NCBI RefSeq assembly: GCF_040869045.1
Contig: NC_090320.1
Location: forward strand, 241,180,978 to 241,244,977
DNA from: Eurosta solidaginis
Lineage: Eukaryota > Arthropoda > Insecta > Diptera > Tephritidae
DNA: 64,000 nt
Direction: 5' to 3'
The position numbers and the translations under genes were made by a program. A model generated the notes under the pieces. It made no database searches. It was given only the letters and a program-made list of their open reading frames with translations, and was not told the DNA's origin. This document shows positions 1 to 12,106 of the stretch, in pieces. The number at the start of each line of letters is the position of its first letter. The stretch's first letter is position 1.

Positions 1-431
1 ATAGTTAAAATAAAATTGGTTTGAAATTTAGTTGCAGTTTTTTGACATAATTGTCTATGAGCTATCTGTCAAAAAAGCTGCAACTAAATATAAAACCTAT
101 TTCATTTTGACTATGACTATTCGCCATTGATCTTTAATTATTATTGAAAAAGACTTGAATTTTCGTTTTCAGTTTGAAATTCTGAAATAATAATTAAATT
201 TGATGTCTGGTATTAATTTGCTTTATTTTAAGCTATTTATTCTTTGTTTGAGAATTGATTTTTAAATATTTAATTGCGCAAAACGGTAGTAATTTACAAC
301 AGCGGTCGACTGCTAATACGTGTCCAAAAATATCGGGATGGGTGTCCGAAGGCGGAGATGAAAAATTTTGTGAACAAAAGGATTTTTCACGGAATTAATT
401 TTGATCCCACATCATTGGTGAACGATTGATG
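1..431. other. AT-rich noncoding DNA
   Basis: I see no gene here. Positions about 300-360 carry a degenerate motif (inverted-repeat-type 'cgtgtccaaaaatatcggg') that also occurs near 3190, 23915 and 27145, so this is probably a worn MITE end. Confidence 0.4.
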
Positions 432-780
432 TTGTATTAACGATAAAGACACTCCCGAAGGGTTTGGGGGTGTTATCGATGTTGATGGTCCTTTTTCGTA
501 TATACATTCTTTACGTTCCGGTAACAAAGGGCCATTGAGGTACTAGCCCGACCATCTCGGGAACGATTTATATGACCACATTAAACCCGTCCTCCCATCC
601 CCTAGTTCCATAAGGAACTTGGGGTCGCCAGAGCCTCGCCTGCTAGATATGTGTATGATACATTCATATTTATAAGAGGTTTCCCCTCGCGTAGGTGAGG
701 TTGACAATTGGGTGGCGGAAGCTTTGAAGTTATAAAGCTTTGTAATGGGCTTAACAACCCCTTGGACGGTTGTTCCTTGT
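432..780 (-). repeat. SINE copy, divergent subfamily
   Basis: Reverse-strand copy of the CAA-tailed SINE defined at 2014-2429 and 41746-42159. Shared blocks include the 'gaccatctcggga' core, the 'cttggggtcgccagagcctcg' block and 'gaggttgacaattgggt'. It carries an extra segment around 645-680 that is shared only with the copy at 38420-38765, which suggests a separate subfamily. The CAA tail is eroded and no target duplication is visible. Confidence 0.7.
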
Positions 781-1861
781 AGTGGGTGTATGTTGAAAAA
801 AATGACGGCAACTCTGTTCAGGAAATGAAGGAAGACAAATTCTGTCTCTCTTGCTGCTGTTGTATTTGCGTTGTTGCTCTGCTATCGCAAGCACTAACTA
901 TACGTTTTGAACGTAGTTTTGCTGACAAAGCTCTTAGTTCCAGTATTATGTTGTTAATTGTAAAGAAATAAAAATGTATAGCGCAGTTAGGTTTTAGTAA
1001 GAAAAAGCATTTGAAAAAAATGTTCTTAGCTCAACTAGTGAAAAAAATCTATCACGAAAAGTGATAACCGATCGAAATATCTGGATACCAAAACAAGATT
1101 TTTTTCCGATAAGTCCGTGTAATGTGTTTGCCCTTAGATCCATCACTTTTCTTATTAATGCGTCGCCAAAAATATCTGCTATGAAATGTTATTGGCATTG
1201 TAAATTTTACCAAGTAGCGCAACTAACAGCTGATCGGTAAAAATTCGCACATTCACACGCACAGTTCTCGACTCAGTTTCAAAAAAAAACTTTAGATTAT
1301 TTAATTCAAATTTTAAAGTGAGATAATCCTTACAAATTTATGTATACAGAATATATATGGCGTTTTTGTTGTTATTAAAACAATAGTTTTATTTATATTA
1401 AAGCTTTTATCATTTTTTTTTTAACTTTGAAAAATCTCCGAACACCATTCCTTCATTATATGACATTCGACTGCCTAGTCCACTGCCTTCCACTCTATTC
1501 GCAACATAACCTCTACTTAAGCTGCCAAACTATATAGTAAACAATGGTTATTGGTCTGCAACATTTTATTGACTGAGCAATAAGATTTCCATATACATAA
1601 GTAAATTTAAAATTATATGGGGGTTAATGAGAGTGTGCCAAATGTTGTGGGCAGAGTTGCGAATTTTAACCTCAGTGAAAATGGGAGAAAAGTACCAAAA
1701 TCGTTGCTACACCAATTGGACGAAAAGTGGCAACCGTGGCTCTGCTATCGCCAAGTATTTATTTTTTACTTCCGTATACACATATTCCACATCAGAAACA
1801 CTCAGGAATTTTTAATACTTACATTATATTACCACCAAAAACTTACTAAATTTACTTTAAA
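781..1861. other. Upstream region of GMF
   Basis: Noncoding DNA upstream of the GMF start codon. It must hold the promoter and 5' UTR, because exon 1 ends exactly at the ATG (1862-1864). I cannot place a transcription start. Short open frames at 1617-1868 end near the ATG but have no recognisable product. Confidence 0.4.
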
Positions 1862-4800
1862 ATGGTAAGAGAATTTGTTTAAGTTGAATTTTACATTTAT
1901 TAAACGATTTTTCGTTTGATTAAATTAATTATGACTAATGTAATGAGTGCGTACAGAGAATACCGATGTCAATAAAAGGGTGCGGAAAATAACAGAACTA
2001 GTATGAAATGAAGACCCCAGCGGGTTAGGGGATCAGAATATACCCGCGGTAGGTATGCCTGTCGTAAGAGGCGACTAAAATACCAGATTCAAGGGGCTGT
2101 GTAGCGCAACCTTTCAGGTTGCCAGCGCAATATATAGCTTCTCCAAACCCAATTGTCAACCTCACCTATCCGCGGCGAATCCTGTTTCACTAACAGACGA
2201 GGCTCTGGCGACCCCAAGCTCCTCATGGAACTTGGAGGTAGGAAGGGAGGGAATGGCCTGAAGGTTTAATGTGGCCACATAAATCGTTCCCGAGATGGTC
2301 GGGCTAGCACCTTAATGGTGCTATGGCACCGGAGCGTACCGGATTTGTATCCGGCAAAGGACCATCACATCGATAACACTCCCCAAAGCCTTCGGGGAGC
2401 AACCTTATCGCTACAACAACAACAACAACAGTATGAAATGAAGCATAAATGTAACTGATAATGTTGTTATTGTATGTAATTAGCGATGATGTTGTTTAGT
2501 TTTTAAACATGCGAACATAAGTTTTTTGATTGAATGGTTTTTGTAAAATTTACATATCTTGCAATTTTTTCAGGGCGATAGCAAAATCTGTGACATCAGC
2601 GATGATGTGCGCGACGCATTGATGAAGTTTCGTTTTCGCAAAAGTACTGCCAACTCTGCACTGATATGTGAGTATAAATTAGGTGTATATATAATTTAAA
2701 ATGTATTGATTATCATAACAAACTGGCGATAATTAAATTTTAACTATTTGATGTTTTCAACCATCTCTCCTTTTCTCCTTTGTAGCCGATTTTTGGTACC
2801 TTTTTTTATAAATTCGTTGGTTTTTTTTTTTTGTTTATCTTTTTTACGTGCCTTTCACGTCTTCTTTTTGTTTTTATTCGCGCACAAAAAAGTTTTGATT
2901 ATGATGGCACAACAAAGAGACGAATAAGTACAGTAGCAATTGAAACTTGAGCAATGTTCAAGAGCGGTATCGAAAGACGTTTATTGACCCTACGTCCTTA
3001 GCTGCAGGTTGTATTTTGGAAGTACAAGAGAATGGGGGCATAAAAAAGGGCCCCTTTTTGAAATGGTACTTAAATTCATACTTTTTAAATAATCATAAAA
3101 TACAGAAAGGAGTACCCGTAGCTTGATTTTGTGAATGCATAAATTATGCTGGTAATACTTTAGGACAGAGGTGGAATGCTTATAAACGAACAAAAATGTC
3201 GGCAGAGGTGTCGAAAGACATGTTTTTAGCTCGGTATTATTTCATTTCATTTCCTTTATTGATAGGTTACATTAGTACAATGAAAAATATCATTTCTTAT
3301 AGTACAACAGTATATGGAACAGCAAAAATACAAATCATTCTTAAATCTAGGCAAGATCATAAGACAAGAAAAAAAAAACAAATACAGATATAGAAATATA
3401 AATCAGGAAGTCATTAATCACAGATAAATTATTATTTAGATAGTGAAACTTGTGAACAAATCAACTAGAGAGTATTAATGTATTTTACCGGTAATAAGCA
3501 TATAAAACTTCCCTAAAGTTGCTTTTAGTAATACTACTGCGAATGGACATTGGTATCGAGTTCCAAGTACGAATGGCATTGACAAAGAATAGCCGCGAGG
3601 AGGTAAGGTAGTTATAGCTTGGTACAATCAGATCATACGTCCGTGAGGACCTGGGAAAAATTAGCTTATCATAAAGATATCTAGGTTCCTTACATATAAT
3701 AAGTCTGCAGAGAAAAATACAATTTCTGGCCTTCAGATAGTCAGCTATATCGCACCCTAGTAATCGTGTTCTCCAATTCGAAATATGGTCAAATTTGCCG
3801 AACACATAGCACTTATCGTGGTTGAAAGCTACATCGATCTTATGGGCAGAATGCGAGCTCAGCTTACTGTATACCAGTTCGGGATAGCATATAGCCGGCA
3901 AAATTAGCTGTATTGCAAGCTTTCTCCTAACATGGAAAGGAGTAAATGCAGCTGACGTTCGAAGGTTCCTTAATATATTGTATACTTTGCAGACAATAGA
4001 GTTTGCATGATCATCGCATGTCAAGCTACTGTTTATGATAAAGCTAAGATTGGTCACTTTTGGCACCAGTTTTAGAACATTACCACCAATATATAAAGGA
4101 GGAATATTTGAGAAAGCTATAGCTTTTTTAGATATCGGGAGGATGTAAGACTTATCACTATTAAGGCACAAATAATTTCTCGTGTCCCAAGCCGAAATGG
4201 ATGCTAATTCATTATTGAACCTTTCACAAAGATGACTGGTATCCTCATACCTTCCCGATAGATATAATTTAATGTCATCAGCGTAAGCGAGCATATTGGC
4301 ATGCTGACAGATATAGAAGATGTCATTAATGAAAAGACTAAACAATAAAGGACCTAGAATAGATCCTTGAGGAACACCAGCCAGCAGTGGTTTAAGGCTA
4401 GACAATTCTGAGCCAAATTTGACACGTTGAGTTCTTCCCCCTAAATAGCTCCACATAAGATGTGTTGCGGAAATATCAAAACCAAAACAATTAGTTAGCT
4501 TCATGCAGAGTAAGTCGTGGTTTACCGAGTCGAAAGCTTTAGAAAAATCTAAGAGGCACAATAGGTTCAGTTGGGTTTTGTTAAAAGGAATTGTAATCTC
4601 GTCCAGGATTTTTAATACGGCAGTGGATCAGCTATGGTTGGCTCTAAAGCCTGACTGATGCGGGGACAGCAGTTTCAGTTTACCAATATGCTCATGTATT
4701 TGCTCAGACAACAACTTTTCGAAGACTTTAGAAAGCCCAGGCAAGATGCTTATAGGCCGAAAATCACCAGGACTACTTGCGGACTTCGTTTTTGCAATTG

Positions 4801-7800
4801 GTTGCACTGTAGCGATCTTCCAAGCATCAGGAATAACCTGAAAGTATATATTTTACTGATGCCAAAAGATATTTGCAAAATTAGCGTTGATAATTTTATG
4901 CACAAAGGTGTTCTACCCCTGGTTTTGGAGCGGCCAGGGGTTGTTCTCCGGATTACTGATACCGAGGTAAAAACGTGTCTTTTGAACTCTCGACATTTTT
5001 GGGCGTATAAAAACAGTCTACCCTTGTCCTGGAGTATTAAAGAAAGTAGTTTTTATTATACATATTGCATCAGGGGAAAATGTTATTGAACACACAACAG
5101 GAGGACGGACAAGGCACTCAAACTTGCGGGCGGACAGTAGGGGTGAGATATTGGCGGATCAAATAGAAGAAACGACGGTCTGCACAATAAACGGAGACGC
5201 CCCCACACGTATGGTAGGAAGCTGTCACAGCTCGCCAGATATCTCAATCGTGAGCGCAGAACTCGTAAACTGCGTCAACTGGCAGCCGATGGTAACATTG
5301 GCATCCGACCACCTGCCCATACTTATTTCGCTTGAGCGTACCGCCGACTTCATCGTCACTGAAAAACGCACTTTCATAAACTTCAAAAAAGGAAAGTGGG
5401 AAGAATATAAATCCTTTACAGACAGCCGCTTTGCTGCCCTCCCTATCCCGACTGATGCCCGCCAAGGGGAGCGTGCCTTCCGTAAGGTCATTTAATCCGC
5501 CTCGGCACATTTTATTCCCGCCGGGAGAATTCCCGAAATCCGGCCCCACTTCCCGGCGGAGGCCGCAAACTTAGCGAGAGAACGTGACCTTATAAGACAG
5601 CTTGATCCAGGCGACCCCCAAATAAGGGATATAAACCAACGCATCAGATTGCTTGTGGATGAACACAAGCGGGCGAAATGGGAGGAGCACCTAAGAGGTT
5701 GTAACCTCTCTACCGGTGTGGGTAAACTTTGGTCCACCGTAAAGTCCCTATCGAATCCGACTAAGCACAAAGACAAAGTTTCCATCGCCTTTGGCGACAA
5801 AGTGCTGTCGGACGCGAAAAAATGCGCGAGCGCTTTCTGCCGTCAATATATAATGCATCCTACGGTCGACAAAGATAGACGGAGATCCAATAGACACGCA
5901 CATAAACACAAATTCAGCGCGTCACCAATCACCATCACCGCTAAAGAGGTTGAGGACGCCATTGGTCGTGCTAAACCATCCAAAACAGTGGGCCCAGACG
6001 GCATAGCCATGCCGATGCTTAAAAGCCTAGGGAAAGAGGGTTTCAAATATTTAGCGCATGTTTTCAATCTGTCTCTTTCCACCTTTGTCATACCTGAGAA
6101 ATGGAAAATGGCCAAGGTGGTCCCGCTACTAAAGCCTGGGAAACCAGCTAACATAGGTGAGTCGTATCGTCCGATATCTCTCCTATCGCCAATGGCAAAG
6201 ACGCTTGAAGCCATTTTGCTCCCTTATTTCCAAGCAAATTTGCAGCTAGCCCCTCATCAGCATGGCTTCAGAAAACTCCATAGCACTACCACCGCGCTAA
6301 ATGCCATTAGCACCCAGATAAATTGCGGTTTAAATCAATACCCCCACCATAGAACAGTACTCGTAGCGCTAGACCTATCAAAAGCTTTTGATACGGTCAA
6401 CCATGGCTCGTTACTGCAGGACCTGGAAGGGTCTACCCTTCCCCCATGTCTTAAAAGGTGGACCGCAAATTATCTGGGTGGTCGGCAGGCATCGGTGCAA
6501 TTTAGAAACGAAACATCAAAACCAAGGAGAATTAAACAAGGGGTGCCACAGGGTGGTGTCCTATCCCCACTTTTGTTTAATTTCTACATATCTAAGCTAC
6601 CTTCACCACCGGAAGGAGTCACAATCGTTTCCTACGCCGATGACTGCACAATAATGGCCACAGGCCCAGGCCCAAAGATCGATGCGCTATGCAATAAAAT
6701 AAACGGCTACCTCCCTGATCTCTCCAGTTTTTTCGCCTCGCGAAACCTGGCATTATCACCGACTAAATCTTCAGCGACCTTATTTACAACATGGACGCCC
6801 CAAATGGCGACCATTTTGAACATCCACGTCGATGGCAATACGCTACCGACTGTCCTACACCCCAAAATCTTGGGTGTGACGTTTGATCAGGATCTACATT
6901 TTGGTGAGCACGCAGCCGCAATTGTTCCGAGAATTCAGAGCCGTAACAAAATCCTCAAATCCCTCGCTGGCAGTTCTTGGGGAAAAGATAAAGAAACGCT
7001 CATGACTACATACAAAGCAATTAGCCAGCCGATTACGTGCTACGCGTCACCCATATGGTCGCCAAGCCTAAAAATCACCCACTGGAAGAAACTACAGGCC
7101 TGCCAAAATACTGCTCTCAGAATCGCCACGGGCTGTCTTCTTATGTCCCCAGAACACCATCTGCATAATGAGGCGAGAATACTCCCCATCAAGGAGAGAA
7201 ATGAGATGCTGACCAAACAGTTCCTGTTGAATACCCAGAAACCTGGGCATCCCAACAGACATCTGATTGATGAACCAGCACCGCCTAGGGGCTTAGGGAG
7301 TCATCTCCGTAAGCATTTTGAGGAAATACGGCACCTGAGAACCCAGCCGTATGAAGTGAAAAAACACAAGCAGGTCCTTGGTGAACTCCATAAACAGGCG
7401 TCGGACCTTTATTCCGGGAATTGCCCGGTGAATCCAGTACTTAACGAAAATTATCCAAAACTTGCGGAAAAGGAACGCATACTCCCCAGGGAAACGCGTG
7501 TCACTCTTGCTCAACTTCGTTCTGGATACTGTAACAGGTTAAACTCTTACCTATCCAGAATCAACCCCGACATACAAAATGTATGCCCCGCTTGCAATGT
7601 GTCCCCACATGACACCAACCATCTCTTCAATTGTAATGTGGAACCAACGCCTCTAACACCCCTTTCCTTATGGTCCACCCCTGTTGAAACGGCAAGTTTC
7701 CTTGGACTCCCGTTAGAGGATATTGATGACAATTTGTGATCGGTCGCGGCTATTAGGTGGGGCGAGCATTGCTACAACAACAACAACAACAACGGACAAG

Positions 7801-9752
7801 GCAGCAGGTAGATACATTTAAAAATAAATGGAATATTGAGGTTTTGGCTTTAGTTTTGATCCCTATCATTGAATTCGACGCTGCGGCCAACTAAAGGTAG
7901 GGGGTCCGAAGGCGAAGAGAGTGTGTACATACCTAGCCAAGCCTTCGCTGACAGTAAAGATACCAAGCGAGCAGCTGCAACTTTTCAGTGGAGGGGTGTA
8001 TTCTGTGAACCTACAGATCCTAGAAGGTTGGGGTCGTATGTAGAAGTTCACCCACGGAGAAAACCTTAAAATGGCCGTTCATTTGGGAATGACCAGAAAT
8101 ATTCTTTTGGTATGTTTGGTGATGCGATAAAATAAAAATCACTCTGAGAACTTTCATATGGATTGCGTTGGCAGCTAGCAGCTAGCTATAAAAAGGATTG
8201 ATATTACACTTCACATGTCAAACCGCGTTACGCGCTATGATGAGTATCTGCCACGTAAAACGAAATTCCAATGGAAACATAACAAGATTCAGGAGATGCG
8301 ACGTACCGATAAAGTAAATATGACCAATGGAAGTGGTCAAGCAAACGAACGCAGGCTTGATTTCAGATTCGTGGTAGTGGAAAGAAGAGCGCGTGTAACG
8401 CACATGTTAAAAAAGTCGTGTCTGCCAACTTCAACGCCAGGAGCGATAAAACGTATATTTGGCAGCAAAGCCCGAAGGTTCAGCCCCTGCAACAATACCT
8501 CTTGCCATGAATTTAGACTAATCGACTTCGCCTGCGACCGAGACATTGTTTTATACTCCTGTCCTGTCTTCCGGTCAAAAAAATAAAAAATATTGCTACA
8601 TGTTTGTATTTTTGGATGTGTGCAACCAAATTGGCATCCAACTCGCAACAGCAAAAGACAGGTTACCTGGAAAAGGAAATGAGAACAGCAACTTTTGAAA
8701 AAGTGTTTAGAAAGTGAAATATTATAATTATTTTAACATTTTAACTTCATGTTTTAACGAAAATATCCAAATTTCTAAAATTTTGTTTAGTAAACAGATT
8801 TATTTTATCATTTGAATGATAGAAAAGTCAACACAAAATGGAATTTCAAAAAAAAAAGGGATGTGTATATTTTTTCAGAAAAAGCGATTTGTATAGTTTT
8901 ACATACATTTTTTTCCTCTGAATAAAAAGGAGTTTTGTAAAGCGACCACATTCTTATTTCTAAGGGCGTCAAGATGGCGGCGTTAGAAGATGCTTACATC
9001 CGCCACCTTCTATAATTCCATCATGCGTATCCATAATCCGAAAAAATTTATTTTTCTGTCAAGAGATAATTGTACTCCATTATTGAGATATTTAGAGAAT
9101 ATATAGTTTTATGGTTTATAAAGAAGATATTTGAAAATTTTACCAAGTGAGCCTGTAGTTGAGATAAACAAATTTTGCTAGGTTGCTAACCGACTTGGGC
9201 TGCAATAGCTGACGTATGTTGAATTTTGTTTGGAAATTAGCTACTACATGTTCAAAGAAAAATGATTTAGTGCTTGCAGATCGATTCAAAGATGTGAATC
9301 ATATTTTTTTTACTGAAATCTACATAATATATTATATTAATGTGTTCCCTGTTTATTTAGTAAAGGTCGATCGCGAGAAAAAATTGGTTATACTAGATGA
9401 GCTACTGGAGGATATTTCCGTCGATGAATTGCAAGAAACACTGCCAGGCCATCAGCCACGTTATATTATTTATACATACAAAATGATACACGACGACCAA
9501 AGAATTTCCTATCCAATGTGTTTTATATTTTATACACCACGTGATAGTCAAGTAAGTAACAACAAATTTCACATATCGCTAGAACAGTTCTTAAATGTTT
9601 CGTTGTTTTGTCTTACAAAACAGATTGAGCTGCAAATGATGTATGCGTGCACCAAAAGTGCACTACAACGCGAAATTGACTTGACGCGCGTTTATGAAAT
9701 ACGTGAATTAGATGAACTAACTGAGGAATGGCTCAGGGAGAAACTCAAGTAA
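1862..9752 (+). CDS. GMF: Glia maturation factor (ADF-homology, Arp2/3 debranching factor)
   Basis: GMF proteins are small ADF-homology proteins that bind Arp2/3 complex and debranch or inhibit branched actin in the cytosol. I assembled four coding pieces: the ATG alone at 1862-1864 (followed directly by GTAAGA), 2574-2667, 9361-9551 and 9624-9752. All junctions are GT-AG, and the frame is kept: a single T from exon 2 joins TA from exon 3 to make Leu. The total is 417 nt, giving 138 aa, the usual family length. Recognisable blocks are SKICDISDDVRDALMKFRFR, GHQPRYIIYTYKMIHDDQR, SYPMCFIFYTPRDSQ and the C-terminal RVYEIRELDELTEEWL. Intron 2 is 6.7 kb and filled with LINE DNA. The ATG-only first coding piece is inferred from the donor site and frame; the other exons are near certain. 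Confidence 0.93.
2014..2429 (+). repeat. Full-length SINE with 14-bp target duplication
   Basis: A 416-bp element in GMF intron 1. It begins ccccagcgggttagggg and ends in (CAA)n. It is flanked by AGTATGAAATGAAG at 2000-2013 and 2430-2443. The A-rich-side tail and the long TSD are the marks of LINE-machinery retrotransposition. No coding capacity is seen, and I could not make a convincing tRNA-type A/B box. Confidence 0.88.
2668..3419. other. GMF intron 2, 5' part
   Basis: T-rich intron sequence. Around 2950-3230 there are fragments related to the MITE at 23886-24312 ('gtcggcagaggtgtcgaaag'). No gene is seen. Confidence 0.4.
3420..5104 (-). mobile_element. Degraded non-LTR retrotransposon (LINE) reverse transcriptase
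   Basis: Read on the reverse strand, this encodes an RT. The finger block (ATVQPIAK, FRPISILPG, about 4795-4735) leads to HQSGFRANHS. An in-frame TGA follows at about 4632, then LDFSKAFDSVNH, GVPQGSILGPLLFSLFIND, the catalytic LAYADDIKLY, and a C-terminal NAIRTWNSIPMSIRSS segment ending at 3485. The last 358 codons (4561-3485) are open. The style is CR1/L2/Jockey-like (inference). It lies antisense in GMF intron 2 and is interrupted at 5105-5116 by the LINE at 5117-7791. Confidence 0.85.
5105..5116. repeat. Target-site duplication of LINE 5117-7791 (left copy)
   Basis: The sequence ACGGACAAGGCA occurs here and again at 7792-7803, directly flanking the LINE. The repeat is exact over 12 bp. 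Confidence 0.85.
5117..7791 (+). mobile_element. 5'-truncated Jockey-like LINE with CAA tail
   Basis: One reading frame (through 7739) is open except for a TAA at 5493-5495. In order it holds the C-terminal part of an apurinic-type endonuclease (DSRGEIL, then SDHLPIL about 5318), a linker, and an RT with VPLLKPGK, YRPISLLSPMAKTLE, ALDLSKAFDTVNH, KQGVPQGGVLSPLLF and the catalytic SYADDC (YADD at 6632-6643). A terminal CCHC-like motif (CPACN...HLFNC) follows. There is no RNase H. The 3' end reads gctacaacaacaac. The start at 5117 is a 5' truncation, proved by the 12-bp target duplication. Copies or fragments of this family recur at 11656, 14499, 23020 and 50686. Confidence 0.92.
5649..7739 (+). 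pseudogene. LINE ORF2 reverse transcriptase, open segment
   Basis: A 696-codon open part of the LINE ORF downstream of the in-frame TAA at 5493. It contains the whole RT domain, the thumb and the CCHC-like tail. The endonuclease half upstream is truncated, so no full-length product is possible. The frame matches that of the upstream segment (5115-5492), so the interruption is a nonsense change and not an indel. Confidence 0.85.
7804..9360. other. GMF intron 2, 3' part
   Basis: Sequence after the LINE target duplication continues the older host DNA. A 123-codon frame at 8215-8586 has no recognisable motif. Positions 8998-9025 ('cgccaccttct..aattccatcatg') match, inverted, a stretch near 26115-26140. 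I see no gene other than GMF itself. Confidence 0.4.
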
Positions 9753-9845
9753 ACAAACAAACTGTTAAAAGACTACAAAATTAATTAAATAATTATATAA
9801 GCAATATTGTGTATAGGTTCGTTGGTGTACATAACGTATGTGGCA

Positions 9846-10465
9846 TTAGGGTAGTTACAAGGTATATGGTGAATTTTAATTTTTGTTCTATCTTTCGGGG
9901 CACCCTCCTAAAATATGCCAATAGATCAGAAAATGATTATTGCAAAGTTTGAGGCCAATCCGATAATGTTAAAAGGTGCCTCATCAGGTCAAAGTTAGGA
10001 AAAACAGCAATTTTTCAGAAAAAATTTTATTGTTTCGTCAGTAAAAGTGAAAACATTTATGCCAGGAACTTCACTCGTATACCATTGAATATTTTAATGT
10101 CCATAGACGTTTGCATGGAAATTATAAATTAGGGATATCCACTATGACCTGATCTGTAAATGCTAAATACTGCTAAAAATAACCGTTTTATAAAAATATT
10201 ATCAAGATCAAAATCAATACAAATAAAATGACCTATCGAATGGTGTACGAGTCAAGCTCCTGGCATAAATGGTTTCACTTTTACTGAGGAAACACTAAAA
10301 TTTTTTTCTGAAAAATTTTTGTTTTTCCTATCTTTGACCTCAATGAGGCACCTTTTAACATTATCGGATTGGCCTGAAACTTTGTATCATTTTCTAATCT
10401 ATTGGCATATTTTATGGGGGTGTCCCAGCGGAAAATCTAAAATTGATTTCTTGTGGCCACCCTAA
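9846..10465. mobile_element. 620-bp foldback-like element 3' of GMF
   Basis: The two ends are inverted copies for roughly 250 bp: 'ttagggtagttacaag' on the left and 'cttgtggccaccctaa' on the right. Shared inner blocks include aaaatatgccaatagat, ggccaatccgataatgtta and atttatgccagga. It is flanked by TGTGGCA (9839-9845) and TGTGGTA (10466-10472), a 7-bp duplication with one mismatch. No ORF is seen, so it is a non-autonomous DNA element beginning 93 bp after the GMF stop codon. Confidence 0.75.
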
Positions 10466-10472
10466 TGTGGTA

Positions 10473-10935
10473 TTTATGTTTGTACATGGAACTTAGAAAA
10501 TACCAACGATTTTACACCAAAAATATATGTCTAAATATATAAAATCATTAATTACTTATACGCAAAATAGTTAAATGTAGTGAGTAACATAATAATTATT
10601 CCAAAGTATAATATTTTCAAGTTCGTATTATTTTTGAAGTATGTACCATTTTATTCTAATGTAAAAATACCAAAATCGACGTAAACTTAAAAATATTCCA
10701 TGACAAATATATATAAAAAAAAGAAATGCTCCATTCCCACGTTTTATAAATACGTAATTTTTATAACATCATTATATTAAAATATAATTTATCTTATATA
10801 CGTAACAAAAGAAGCTGTGCTTGCCAAATTTAATTTTATTTATTTTGCAATGCTACACTTTTTTATGCATTGTGCAGGTATATTGTATGTAAATCTATAT
10901 TTAAATTAATAACTTACACGTTTGTAAAAATTTAT
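10473..10935. other. AT-rich intergenic DNA
   Basis: I see nothing coding and no repeat structure. Several TATATA runs occur. Confidence 0.4.
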
Positions 10936-11413
10936 CATACACATAGAAATAAATACGTAGATATATCTGAAATAAATGAATCATAAGCACCAACATACAT
11001 GCCAGCGCTTAGAATGTACCCGCGGTAGGTATGCCTGTCGTAAGAGGCGATTAAAATACCAAATTGATTCAAGGGGTTGTGTAGCGCAACCCTATCAAGG
11101 GGTTGCCAGCGCAACATATAGCTTCGCCAACCCAATTGTCAACCTCACCTACCTGTGGCGAATCATGTTTCATTAACAGCCGAGGCTCTGACGAACCCAA
11201 GTTCCTCTTGGAACTAGGGGGTGGGGAGGGCGCTTTGGCCTAGAAGGTGTAATGTGGTCATATAAAACGTTCCCGAGATGGTCGGGCTAGCACCTTAATG
11301 GTGCTATGGTACCGGAGCGTACCGGATTTGTATCCGGCAAAGGACCATCACATCGATAACACTCCCCAAAGCCTTCGGGGAGCAACCTTATCGCTACAAC
11401 AACAACAACACAA
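10936..11413 (+). repeat. SINE copy with flank shared with 49737-50390
   Basis: The SINE starts near 10999 with a small 5' deletion and ends in (CAA)n. The roughly 60 bp upstream (cacatagaaataaatacg and following) are also present before the SINE at 49801. The two loci are therefore a duplicated segment, not two independent insertions. Confidence 0.8.
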
Positions 11414-11655
11414 CAACATCGCTGGCCGTCTACAAATTCAAAATGAGCGTTAAATATTTATCATCGAAGGCAATACTCGGGCGCCATATCAGATGCTTTA
11501 CTCTTTTATTCACATAATAAAGGCAAACAGTGTGATAAAAGTAATCTGCTTTTAAGTCCCCACTACGATTTCTAGTAATCAAATTATAAATTGCACCCTT
11601 CGTATGTTAACTCTTCTTTTGTGCTACCTTGTGAATCGCATGTGGTGCAACTTCT
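11414..11655. other. Short noncoding spacer
   Basis: Nothing recognisable. Confidence 0.3.
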
Positions 11656-11692
11656 CACCATCTCTTCAACTGTATTGTGGAACTAACGCCTC
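11656..11692 (+). mobile_element. LINE 3' fragment, first part
   Basis: Matches the LINE at 5117-7791 around its positions 7620-7655 (ccatctcttcaa, gtggaac, aacgcctc). The rest of the LINE tail resumes at 14499 after nested insertions. Confidence 0.8.
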
Positions 11693-11695
11693 TTA

Positions 11696-12102
11696 AAAGC
11701 CAAATTAAACTTCCTTAACCCTAACGCCATAGTCGTAACCATACCCATATCCATAACCATCTCAATGTGATCGATTAATGGTGCCTTAACCTAAAAATCG
11801 TGAAAATTTCATAAAAATGATGAAAACGCAAAAAATTACAAACATATTCCACAAAAAATAAGTATCTTAGTCATAACGTATTCAAAACAATGAAGAAAAT
11901 CTAAAAAAAGTTATTAAATTCACCAACTCAAATATTTTTAGGTTATGGATATGGCGAGAAACCAAAAACCAATTGATTGTTTATGGCGTTAGCGTTATGG
12001 TCTGGCACCATTAATCGATTACATTCCTTTCCATAAGGTAGGTTCGATCAGCTGATTTATCTGGTTATGGCTTTATGGTTATAAGTCACCATTAATTCGC
12101 CT
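11696..12102. mobile_element. TTA-targeting MITE, 407 bp (copy A)
   Basis: The ends are AAAGCCAAATTAA and TTAATTCGCCT, with TTA at 11693-11695 and 12103-12105. Subterminal blocks (gatcgattaatggtgcc, ggtaggttcgatcagctg, ggttataagtcaccatta) are shared with the copies at 26352, 46412 and 49815. The empty version of this site is present at 51339-51343. The 3-bp TTA duplication points to PIF/Harbinger (inference). Confidence 0.82.
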
Positions 12103-12106
12103 TTAA

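Noticed and set aside
2014..2429. tRNA-derived head of the SINE
   Set aside because: A and B box matches were too weak and badly spaced to claim.
8215..8586. 123-codon + strand ORF in GMF intron 2
   Set aside because: No recognisable motif and no splice or repeat context; likely chance.
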